The position numbers and the translations under genes were made by a program. Positions 40,475 to 49,198 of a stretch of 62,000 bases of DNA are shown here, piece by piece. Within the stretch, counting starts at the first letter, position 1, and every line of letters begins with the position of its first letter. Origin of the DNA: Symbiodinium natans (Eukaryota > Sar > Dinophyceae > Suessiales > Symbiodiniaceae); NCBI GenBank assembly GCA_905221605.1, contig CAJNDS010002174.1, positions 130,001 through 192,000 on the forward strand, written 5' to 3'. The notes under the pieces are model-generated. The model saw only the letters and a program-made list of their open reading frames with translations, made no database searches and had not been told where the DNA came from.

Positions 40475-43400
40475 GCCTGGAGTTGGGTCACTACATGTCC
40501 CTCTCGACACCTCACCTTGGCATCCGCGCCTGCTGGACGTCTCCACTCCACGCGTGGAGGTGCGCTCGATAGGGGGTTTAGGGTTGGGGGTTTAGGGTTC
40601 AGGGTTTAGGGCTTAGGGTTTAGGGTTTAGGGTTAAGGGTTCGGGGTTTGGGGTATTAATAGCCCAGTTGCAACTGTAGTTGTAGCCCGCATAAAGGCCC
40701 CAGTTTTAGGGTTCAGGTGTTCGGGCCCCTTACTATGAAGTTCTGGGCTTCAGGGCCTCAGGACTTTCGAGCTTCTACCTCGATCCTCTTTTGGACGGCC
40801 TCCAGGTACCGCCAAAGAAGGGGGTGTTGAGGGTTTAGCCGGTTGAGGGTTTAGGGTGTGCAGGACCAAAGGTGCCTTGACCGAAACAGTCGCAGTCAGT
40901 TTCTCTGAAGGCCAACCCAACACTGCAAAGCCTCCGTGTGCGTGCTGTCCAAATACGCTCTGACACCCCTATAACCCTGTGTTTGTTGACCCTCTAGCCC
41001 TCCAACCCTCTAAACCGATAACCCCGGAACCCTCAACCCTAAACCCTAAACCCTAAGCCCTAAGCCCCAAACCCTAAACCCTAAACCCCCAACTGCGCAG
41101 GAATCTCCTTGGCCCGCTGACCTCGTGTCTGACACCTCAGCTGGCACAGCTTTGTGTGACAGATGGCTCCCCAGGCCGGCTTTGGTTGAGGGGGGGGGGG
41201 TAGCGTCCGAGCCACCCTTGACCTAGTTCCTAGTTTTAGGGGGCATGTTCGGTGTGCTTCGGGTTTCGGGTTTAGGTTTTAGGGTTTAGGTTTTGGGTTT
41301 TGGGGTTTAGGGTTTAGGGTTTTGGGTTTAGGGTTGGCCACGTCCCAAGCGGAATCTCTAACCGAGGAAAAGCCTAAAGCCTGAAGCTCTGAATGATAGT
41401 ACGATTAATGGACCCCCTGATGACCTCTTTGGGGTTTAGAGTTTTGGGAGGGCGGAATGGAGGGTAAAACCCTGCACCTTAAACCCCAAACCCTAAACCC
41501 TAAAACCTAAACCCTAAACCCGAAACTAAGAGCTGCTCCAGGTCAGGCATACCTCCAGGCCGGTTCGTGCGTTCAAGGGTTTCTGTCGTAAACACTAGGC
41601 CTGAAGGCCCTAAACCCTAAACCTTAAACCCTAAACCTTAAACCCTAAACCCTAAACCCAGAAGCTGAAACTCCAAAGCCGAAACCCCGCAAGTCCGGTA
41701 AACCCTACAAAACCTATAAACCCTAACCCAGAACCCTGTATACCTTAAATCATGCAAGCGCCCGACCTTCTAAATCGAGACAAGCCCCTCAACCCTGAAT
41801 GCTTCGCAGCCTAAGCGTTGAGTTTAGGCTTTAGGGTTCTACTTTGTTCGCGCCTTTAGTATTTTATTAATAGGGCTTTTACACGGTTAACCTGGCATGC
41901 GATTCCAGGGTGTGAACGGTTAGACCAAGATATGAGAGTTAGGGTCTCAAGGTGTGATGGGTGAACAAGGCTGTGGAACAAGAGTGAGAGAGATGAATGG
42001 CACGGTTTCTAAGTCAAGATGGTACAGGAGCTAGAGATAGAATCCGTGAGCTAGACCGTTCATGAAGTTCACCTGTCATGTTACGTTCATCCTAAGGTTG
42101 TAGCATATTATTCCCTGTAACTCAAGATTCAATAGGTGGCTCGTGAAGTTGGTAAGGGTCTCAAGGGCGGATTCATGGTGAACGCTGTAACTCCTAGAAA
42201 GCCAGTAATCATGAAACTTTTATCTCCTAGAAACAGGGGTTGGGTCTCAAGGTGTGATGGGTGCTGCGGCCAAGAGAGCTCTTTTAGTACTACATGACAG
42301 GTGTTATCTTGACAGGCTCCCTCATGATGGTACGGTTTCTAAGTCAAGATGGTACGGCTGTTAGGTTCATCATTCTAGACTCCAAACTTGGGATGTTTTC
42401 CCTTCTACTAACAGTCCTGAACAGGCATTATACTACCCCATTATAATCCCGATGAAGGACTGCTAGTATAAGGTGGAACATCCCAACTCTAAGCCCGAAC
42501 AGCCCCCATGACCCTAATAACCCTAGTAGCCTGAAGCACCCTAAACACCCACTTCACGGCCCTTCGAGACCCTACTCAGAGGTTCGGGGGTACAGCTGAA
42601 CCTTGAAGCCCAACCTTGAGAAGTGGCGACCTACTGTCACTGCAACTCCTAGGTAAGAACGGCGGGCTTCATAAAAAAAGAATGAGCATGCATAGTTGTA
42701 TGCGCAGGTTTTAGAGTATTGGGGGTTCTTTTAGGGGTATACTTATCATGAGTTCCCCTACTACCCCCCTCTATACTCCGCCCCCCTAGGTTCCCTCATA
42801 GCTAAGGCCATTTAAGGATAGTTAAGCCTTAAGGGGGGAACCGAGGGGGGTAGTATAGAGGGGGTGGGGAGGGGGACCCATGAACTTATTTAGATACACA
42901 GGGTTTCGGGTTTTAAAGAAGTTAGGTTTAGGGTTTAGGGTTTAGGGCTTAGGGTTTAGGGCTTAGGGTTTAGGGTTGAGGGTTTAGGGTTGAGGGTTTA
43001 GGGTCTAGGGTTTTCGGTTTTCGGTTGAGGGTGTTGTAGTTGAGAGTTTCAGGTGTACCATCTCCCTAAACCCGAAACCCTCAGCTTTGGGGGTAGGGTG
43101 CGAACCCGCCCCGGAATTCAACCCGCCCCGGAATTCAGGGCTTTGGGGGCTTCGAGCTTAAGGCCCTTTAGGGCTTAGTACTTGCAGGGGTCTGGGACTT
43201 CAAGCACAGCCCAGGCCCTCAACCCTAAAGCCTAGAAACCCTGAAGCCTCTAAGCCCTAAACCCTAAACCCTAAAACCTATAGTTGAGCCCCAAACCCCT
43301 CGAAATCCAGGCTTTGTCGGACCCCTCCGGCCCCTTTGTGGCGGCGTTGCGGCAATTCCGCTGCCGCACCTGCGTCACGGCGCCTGGGCATCGGGGAACC

Positions 43401-44037
43401 CTAGGCCCAAAACCCTAAACCCTAAACCCTAAACCCTAAACCCTAAACCCTAAACCCTAAACCCTAAACCCTAAACCCTAAACCCTAAACCCTAAACCCT
43501 AAACCCTCTACCGCTACTTAGAGCATAGGGTTTGGGCAGGGTTGGGGTTGAGGCTTCTTTTTGTTCCATTTGGGGGCTTTAAGGGTTTGGTAAACACAAA
43601 GAAACAGCCGAAACCAAAGGAAGACCCTCCCCCTCCCCGCCGCACAAGCCCCAGCTTTAGTCCTTCAAGGAGAATCCACCCCAAACCCTAACCCGTAACC
43701 CCTAACCCCTAACCCCTAACCTCTAAACCCTAAACCCCTGAGACCTTGGGATGTTCCCCCTTACACGAAAAGCCCTTAGTAGGGACTATAGTCCCTACTA
43801 AGGGTTTGGGGTTTAGGGTTTAGGCTTTAGGGTTTAGGGGTTAGGGTTTAGGGTTTAGGGTTGTTCAAGATCCCGTCCTTTGAAGCGTAGGACGACTTCT
43901 GCCCCAAAAACCCTATATCCTAAATCCTAAATAATCCCTAAACCCTAAAGCCTAAACCCGAGAGCCAGGTCGTTGATGGCGACCCACTGGTGTCCATGGC
44001 CTCAGGCATCATAGATCCACTGAGCCGTGCTGCTGAG
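40475..44037 (+). CDS. DUF676-type serine esterase/lipase, partial (4 exons placed)
   Basis: Likely a lipid-acting hydrolase. Exon 40475-40559 reads LELGHYMSLSTPHLGIRA, matching the (A/S)TPHLG block of DUF676/ROG1-type lipases. It joins in phase 2 through a GT-AG intron (40560-41100) to exon 41101-about 41187, RNLLGPLTSCLTPQLAQLCV then TDGSPG, matching the block that follows. Exon 43311-43373 (ALSDPSGPFVAALRQFRCR) matches the helix before the last strand. It joins in phase 0 through a GT-AG intron (43374-43968) to exon 43969-44037, VVDGDPLVSMASGIIDPLSR, matching the D..V...S.I block. All acceptors are AG|G. The junction between exons 2 and 3 is unresolved (a small exon is probably missing) and no N-terminal GxSxG exon is placed. 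A last exon may be at 44692-44741 (KYPEDMGPNSHRALP, TAA). Confidence 0.65.
41941..42355. repeat. Heptamer-free block with two interleaved duplications
   Basis: AGGGTCTCAAGGTGTGATGG at 41941 recurs at 42241 (GGGTCTCAAGGTGTGATGG), 300 bp away. ACGGTTTCTAAGTCAAGATG at 42002 recurs at 42332, 330 bp away. CCTAGAAA occurs twice between them. The block has many stops in all frames and lower G+C than its surroundings. Its origin is unknown; an organelle-derived or RNA-related fragment is conceivable but unsupported. Confidence 0.7.
42390..42485. mobile_element. Foldback element, family C
   Basis: GGGATGTTTTCCCTTCTACT and AACAGTCC at the left pair with GGACTGCTAGTATAAGG and AACATCCC at the right. Full-length partner of the copy at 6544. 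Confidence 0.8.
42751..42886. mobile_element. Foldback element, family F
   Basis: CCCCTACTACCCCCCTCTATACTCC at the left and GGGGGGTAGTATAGAGGGGG at the right are inverted copies. The interior holds AAGGCCATTTAAGGATAG. Partner of 14535-14660. Confidence 0.8.
43103..43138. repeat. 18-bp tandem duplication
   Basis: AACCCGCCCCGGAATTCA occurs twice in tandem, identical except at the edge. Confidence 0.9.
43403..43508. repeat. CCCTAAA array in a DUF676 intron
   Basis: About 15 near-perfect heptamers inside the intron 43374-43968. Confidence 0.93.
43749..43798. mobile_element. Foldback element, family C, left half running into an array
   Basis: GGGATGTTCCCCCTTACACG matches the left terminus of family C. 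The other terminus is missing. After CTACTAAGGGTTT the sequence continues as GGGTTTGG/GGGTTTA units. Confidence 0.65.
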
Positions 44038-45180
44038 GCGCGCAACCTGCTTAGCTGCATTAGGGCCCCTAGATGCCCGAGTTAAACCCTACCCCTCAAC
44101 CCCAAACCCTAATCCCTAAGCCCTCAAGCCCCTGTACAGAAACTCCCCGAAACTTTCCCCGGCCTGAAACAATTCAACGGGACCTGAGACCGCAACCCTA
44201 AACCCTAGCCCCTTTAACCCCTTTTGGCCCTAAACCCTAAACCCCAAACCCCAACTAGACCTAGACCCTAAACCCTAGACCCTAAACCCAACACCCTAAA
44301 CCCTAAGCCCGAAGCCCGAGACCCTAAACCCTAAACCCTAACCACAACCACGGTGGGCAACTCGCGGGCACCTGAAAAGGTTGATGAGACCGAGCCACCC
44401 CCTACAAGGCGCCCGCCAAGGCCGTGCCCTTCTTCAACCCTCGAAGTGGTACAGTTCAGGGCTTCGGTTTTCGGGTTTAGGGCTCAGGGTTTAGAGTTTT
44501 CGGGTTCAGGGTTTAGCATGGTTTCGGGCTTAGGGCTCAGGATTTCGAAGCTGGGTAACCTCCGGGTGGGGGGGGGAGGGTCGGGGAACGTATGAGCCCT
44601 TGAACCCCCCCACCCCCCCTCCTGAGGGTTTCTAGGATGTTTGGGGTAAGTATGTCCAGAGTTAGGTCTTTGGCTAAGACGCAGCCTCAAGGCAAGTATC
44701 CCGAAGACATGGGCCCGAATTCGCATAGAGCACTGCCCTAAACATAACCCCACTCAATTCTAAACCCTAAACTCGAAACCCTAAACCTTAAACTCCTTAA
44801 ACGCGACACCTGGGCCCCTTCCCCCCTCTCAGACAGAGTTTGCATGGGGGGGTTGGCAGGGTGTAGTTTTCAGATCTCTTAAGGCCCGAGGGCTTTAGGG
44901 TAAACCCTAAACCCTGAACCTTTAACCCCAAACCCCAAGCCCTAAAACCTAAGCCCTAAACCCTAAACCCTAAACCCTAAACCCTAAACCCTGCAAGGTG
45001 GCTGCGCCTGACCGAGGCAGGAAGAGCTTCGTGACCCTCCACCAGTAAGGGTAGGATCGAAGCGGCCCCTAGGGTTTAGGGTTTAGGGTTTAGGGTTTGG
45101 GGTTTAGGGTTTAGGGTTTAGGGTTTAGGGTTTAGGGTTTAGGGTTTAGGGTTTAGGGTTTAGGGTTTGGGGTTAAAATA
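44038..45180. other. Downstream of the DUF676 exons: arrays and a few islands
   Basis: CCCTAAA arrays (44205-44340, 44955-44992), a TTTAGGG array (45070-45172) and + islands at 44350-44455 (VDETEPPPTRRPPRPCP after AG|G), 44652-44741 (ends at TAA) and 44998-45050 (ends at TAA). Any of the last two could be the end of the lipase gene. Confidence 0.35.
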
Positions 45181-45605
45181 GGATTTTGGGGTTTAGGGTT
45201 TAGGGTTTCAGATTTTTAGGGTTTTATAGGGTTTTAGGGTTTTAGGGTTTTAGGGTTTGGGGTTTTAGGGTTTTATAGGGTTTTAGGGTTGTAGGGCTTT
45301 AAGGGTTTTAGGGTTTTATAGGGTTTTAGGGTTTTAGGGTTTTAGGGTTTTAGGGTTTTAGGGTTGTAGGGCTTTAGGGTTTTAGGGTTTTAGGGTTTTA
45401 GGGTTTAGGGTTTTAGGGTTTTAGGGTGTAAGGGTTTTAGGGTTTTAGGGTTTTAGGGTTTTAGGGTTTAGGGTTTTAGGGTTTTAGGGTGTAAGGGTTT
45501 TAGGGCTTTAGGGTTTTAGGGTTTTAGGGCTTTAGGTTTTTTTTTTTTTTCAGGTTTTTAGGGTTTTAGGGTTTTACGGTTTAGGGTTTGAGGGTTTGGG
45601 GTTTT
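45181..45605. repeat. TTTTAGGG octamer array
   Basis: About 45 octamers of TTTTAGGG with GTAGGGC and TATAGGG variants that themselves recur at intervals, suggesting multi-unit duplication. It is preceded by a standard TTTAGGG array, so the array changed from 7 to 8 bp in place. Confidence 0.95.
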
Positions 45606-45612
45606 TGGCTTA

Positions 45613-45709
45613 GGGTTTCCGAAATTCGGGGTACCTTATTGGGGTCCCTATTCTGAGGAATCTTACCATTTGGGATTTGTTTTGGGTTGCCCTATTTTCG
45701 TAAACCCCC
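45613..45709. mobile_element. Foldback element, family D, reverse orientation
   Basis: GGTTTCCGAAATTCGGGGTACC, TTATTGGGGTCCCTATTC and CGTAAACCCCC are the reverse complement of the family D order seen at 16070. Confidence 0.75.
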
Positions 45710-45937
45710 ACATCCCAAACGCTAGACCCTGCAAACCCATGTGGCGTGCGGTTTAGGAACCGGGCGTTCGCTGATCTCAACCCAAAAACTTCGAACACCC
45801 CAAAGCCTGAAGCCCTAAACCCTAAACCCTAAACCCTAAACCTTACGCCAGACTCATTCAGTGACCTCACCTCTAGACCTAAATCCTGACCGTTACCTCC
45901 ACGCTACGCCTTCAAGGCCTAAGCCGAAGTTTTGCAG

Positions 45938-46190
45938 GTTGACTTGGGGCTGAGGATGCTCCGAGGACTCTTAGTAGCTGAGTGAGCACACATTACACTT
46001 TTTGGGATATTAGAACCTCTCATAACACTGAAAGTGTGCACTTTTTGGGGGGGCGTATGACCCCAGCAACTGAGAGGACTCTTCTCGACGTTTGTGTTTT
46101 GGGGATGCGTCTCCCTGAATTACTCCTGGACCGTCCGTACCGTGAGGGCCTGTGCGCGCATAACTTTCCCAACCCCTGCTACGCCCGAAA
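45938..46190 (+). CDS. Two joined exons of a hydrophobic protein
   Basis: Exon 45938-45965 (acceptor TTTTGCAG|G, VDLGLRMLR) joins exon 46077-46190 (GLFSTFVFWGCVSLNYSW, then TVRTVRACARITFPTP). Only this frame is open through the first exon and it continues openly in the second. The 111-nt intron is GA-AG and lies between two copies of AGGACTCTT (45964-45972 and 46075-46083). Possibly a membrane segment; family not recognised. The second exon alone is also open in another frame. Confidence 0.45.
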
Positions 46191-47234
46191 GTCTAAGCCT
46201 AAACCTTAAACCCTAAAGAATAACCCTAATTAAACCCCCAACCCCAAACCCTAAACCCTAAACCCTAAACCCTAGACCCTAAACCCTAAACCCTAGACCC
46301 TAAACCCTAAACCCTAAACCTTAAACCCTAAACCCTCAACCCTAAACCCTAAACCCTAAACCCTGGACGAAGCCCCGCAACCCGAAACCCGGTTGAACCC
46401 TGACAGGGCCTCTGCTGCCGGCGCAAGCGGGACGGCTGGTCCCTTCAGCAACGCGGAGCCGAAGCCAACTGTGGCTCGGCTACGGAGCGGGCCCTGTGCT
46501 CTGTGTATATATGTATATGTACACATGGGGAAAAGGGTTTAGGGTTTAGGGTTTAGGAATTAGGGTTGAGGGTTGTAGGGTTGAGGGTTTAGGGTTTGAG
46601 GGTTTGGGGGTTTCCGAAATTCGGGGTACCTTTTTGGAGTCCTGATGATAAGGGAATCTTACTATTTGGGGGGTCTATGTTAGGGGTCCTTTTCGAACCC
46701 CCCCATATTGTCAGCCCTGAGCCTACTCGAGAGTTGAGAGTTGTGGTTGTGAGTTCGGGGATTTTGCTCGAGAAGGGTTTAGGGACTCCCCCCCCCCCAG
46801 GCCCCCGAAACCCGAAACCTAGCCCGATTCAGGCTTTGCTCCCGCCACTCTCGCGCGGGGAAGTGCCAACACGTCGACGCCCTGCAACTCCAGCGGGCGC
46901 TCGCTGTGGGCCGAGGCTTGAGCAAGGTTGTTCTTGGGAACACCATTCTTGTTCTTGCAGTGCTAAGAATGTTATGTTCTTGTTCTTATTGGATATTGGG
47001 TTCAACGACCCAAAGTCTACGCACTCCCTTACCACATCACCCATCGCTCCAAGCAGCCAACAGCTCTCCCGAATCCCCCCCCCCCTCCGCCTTTACTCAG
47101 TACCAGGCCCTTAGGAGGCCGGGGGAGGGGGCTCGACGCGAAACCCTAAGCAACCCTACCTTGAGCGCACGGCGGTGGGCTGCTAGGTAAAGGAAGCAGG
47201 AACCCTTCATTCTGGACAACATCAGGTTCGGATT
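46191..47234. other. Arrays, a foldback element and plus-strand islands
   Basis: CCCTAAA arrays (46225-46365), an island at 46405-46500 (+, SAAGASGTAGPFSNAEPKP), a family D element, and an island at 46820-47060 (+, HVDALQLQRALAVGRGLSKV). The latter is open in three frames, so no product is called. Confidence 0.35.
46606..46703. mobile_element. Foldback element, family D, reverse orientation
   Basis: GGGGGTTTCCGAAATTCGGG, GTACCTTTTTGGAGTCC, AATCTTACTATTTGG and TTTTCGAACCCCCCC. It begins with the same words as 45613-45709. Confidence 0.72.
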
Positions 47235-47378
47235 ATGGTCAATCCCCCTAAACCACCGAACCAAGTCCAGGCTGGGGAAGGAATCGCTGACTCGGAAGAG
47301 GGGGATGTGGAGGAAGACTGCTGCAGCCGCTTGTTCTTGCAGAGGGCGTTTCGGGTTTGCGGTCGGGCATCGAACTAA
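47235..47378 (+). CDS. Hypothetical short ORF or terminal exon
   Basis: 47 codons from ATG 47235 to TAA 47376-47378: NQVQAGEGIADSEEGDVEED, then a Cys/Arg-rich end. The acidic centre looks like protein, but there is no family or junction support. Confidence 0.3.
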   Translation: MVNPPKPPNQVQAGEGIADSEEGDVEEDCCSRLFLQRAFRVCGRASN

Positions 47379-47394
47379 ACCCGGCAGGAGGCCC

Positions 47395-47532
47395 TACTTG
47401 GAGGTTCATGGTACTTCTTATCCAACGATTACGTAGAGCTGTACTTCAAACCATATTACGGTACTTAAGGGGCTTGTAAGTGGGTTATAAGTACAGCTAC
47501 AATTGGTTAAGAAGTACCATGAACCTCCAAGT
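47395..47532. mobile_element. Foldback element, family A
   Basis: 138 bp, the longest copy: TACTTGGAGGTTCATGGTACTT at the left and AAGTACCATGAACCTCCAAG at the right, with an inner pair GAGCTGTACTTC/AAGTACAGCT. Confidence 0.88.
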
Positions 47533-47844
47533 TACCCCTAAACCCTAAACCCTAAACCCTAAACCCTAAGCCCTAAACCCTAAGCCCTAAACCCTAAACC
47601 TAAACCCTAAACCCTAAACCCTAAACCCTAAACCCAAAACCGGAATCCCTAAATCCGAAGCCATTGGCAGAACACCGGCTTTGCGGAGTGCTTCCACCCA
47701 CCCAAAGACGCCCCAAACGGCCTGCAAACTAGCCCTGGACACTCTAGGCCGAACCCTAAAAACCCTAAACCCTGAACCCTAAACCCTAAACCCTAAACAC
47801 TCTCTAACCTATGTATATTTAAAAGCTAATGGATTCGCGGTTTT
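47533..47844. other. CCCTAAA arrays with one island
   Basis: Arrays at 47536-47635 and 47755-47797. The island 47645-47755 is open on both strands. No gene called. Confidence 0.45.
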
Positions 47845-48360
47845 CCACCAAAAATTCCCGGACAAGCACCAAAAATTCCCGGACAAGCACCAACATTCCC
47901 GGACAAGCACCAACAATTCCCGGACAAGCACCAACACTTCCCGGACAAGCAAGAATTCACGGCCAACCACCAAAAATTCCCGGACAAGCACCAAAAATTC
48001 CCGGACAAAGCACCAACAATTCCCGGACAAAGCACCAACAATTTCCGGACAAGCACCAAAAATTCCCGGACAAGCACCAAAAATTCCCGGACAAGCACCA
48101 AAAATTCCCGGACAAGCACCAAAAATTCCGGAACAAGCACCAACAATTCGCGGACAAGCACCAACAATTCCCGGACAAGCACCAAAAATTCCCGGACAAA
48201 CACCAAAAATTCCCGGACAAGCACCAACAATTCCCGGACAAGCACCAAAAATTCCCGGACAAGCACCAACAATTTCCGGACAAGCACCAAAAATTCCCGG
48301 ACAAGCACCAAAAACTCCCGGACAAACGCCAAAATTTCCCGGACAAGCACCAAAATTCCC
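47845..48360. repeat. 21-bp minisatellite (ATTCCCGGACAAGCACCAAA)
   Basis: About 24 units of 21-22 bp with few changes. It translates on + as KHQKFPD repeats and on - as a REFLVLV-type repeat, but both are consequences of a period divisible by three. No start or family evidence supports a protein. Confidence 0.93.
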
Positions 48361-48515
48361 GGACAGGGACGTCCCGGGACAAGCTGTTGTCCCGGACAGC
48401 TTGTCCCGGGACGTCCCGGGGTGTCCCGGGGCCCCCCCGGGACAGGCCCGGGACAGTTGTCCCGGAGCCCCTGCGGGACGCCCCTGGGACAGTGTCCCGG
48501 GGCGCCGCCGGGACG
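48361..48515. repeat. Cluster of GTCCCGGGAC palindromes
   Basis: Within 155 bp the word GTCCCGG or its complement occurs more than a dozen times, several as the perfect 10-bp palindrome GTCCCGGGAC. A longer hairpin is formed by GGGACAAGCTGTTGTCCCGG with CCGGACAGCTTGTCCCGGG. It continues directly from the minisatellite, whose unit contains TCCCGGACA. Confidence 0.85.
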
Positions 48516-49198
48516 CCAGAATTAGACATTTTGGGCGCGTAGGCCGTCTTGTTTAAATACGACAAGTAAGATATTTTCATAATGTTATGGGATCCAATGG
48601 GTGGGTGGGTCGATATTCGATACCGGAGTAAGCAGCTCTACTAGTGAAATGCTTGGACTTGAGATGCTGAACCCTAAACCCTAAACCCTAAACCCTAAAC
48701 CCTAAACCCTAAACCCTAAACCCTAAACCCTAAACCCTAAACCCTAAACCCTCAAGACAAAATAAATAGAAATTGTATGTGGTATCATTCTGAATTTTTA
48801 AGTTATTTGTCTAAACAGCTGACAAGCTGAGTTTAAGTTTGAGGCCAAATGCTCAATTTACTTAAACCTCGCCCTCCCCCCCCCCCTCCCCCCCTCCCCC
48901 CCCTCCTATGTGGTATCATTCTGAATTTTCAAGTTATTTGTCAAATTCTGAATGTTCAAGTTATTTGTCTAAACAGCTGATGAGCCGGTTTAAGTCTGAG
49001 GCCAACTGCTCAATTTACCTCGCCCTCCCCTCCCCCCCCCTCCCCCCCCCCCCTCCCCCCCCCCTGTGTGTGAGCAAAACCGGGTCTATTTAGAAGCTGG
49101 GGCTTGTGATTTATAATACAGGTCCATATACCTAAATGTAATAAACCTAGAAGAGCACGGCTTCTAAATAGACCCTACGGTCGGATTTCAAAAGGACG
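48516..49198. other. Spacer with CCCTAAA array and two copies of the 7.3-kb repeat
   Basis: Unique sequence (48516-48668), a CCCTAAA array (48669-48753), the dispersed repeat at 48749-48868, a C-rich tract, a second copy at 48907-49025, and another C-rich tract (49030-49065). The second copy contains an extra internal duplication of TTCTGAAT(G/T)TTCAAGTTATTTGTC. No gene. Confidence 0.6.

Larger units (their letters stand above)
41188..43310. other. Long intronic stretch between DUF676 exons 2 and 3
   Basis: Short arrays (41275-41335, 41460-41525, 41600-41660), a duplicated unique block (41941-42355), a family C and a family F foldback element, and TTTAGGG units at 42924-43015. A small missing exon of the lipase may be hidden here. 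Confidence 0.45.

Noticed and set aside
41531-41600. Candidate DUF676 exon (GRFVRSRVSVVN)
   Set aside because: It loosely resembles the F-x-x-R strand, but the exon at 43311 matches the same block better and joins in phase to the following exon.
47829-48580. Repeat proteins read from both strands of the 21-bp minisatellite
   Set aside because: A period of 21 keeps any stop-free frame open. Both strands and several frames are open, and no start, domain or junction supports a gene.
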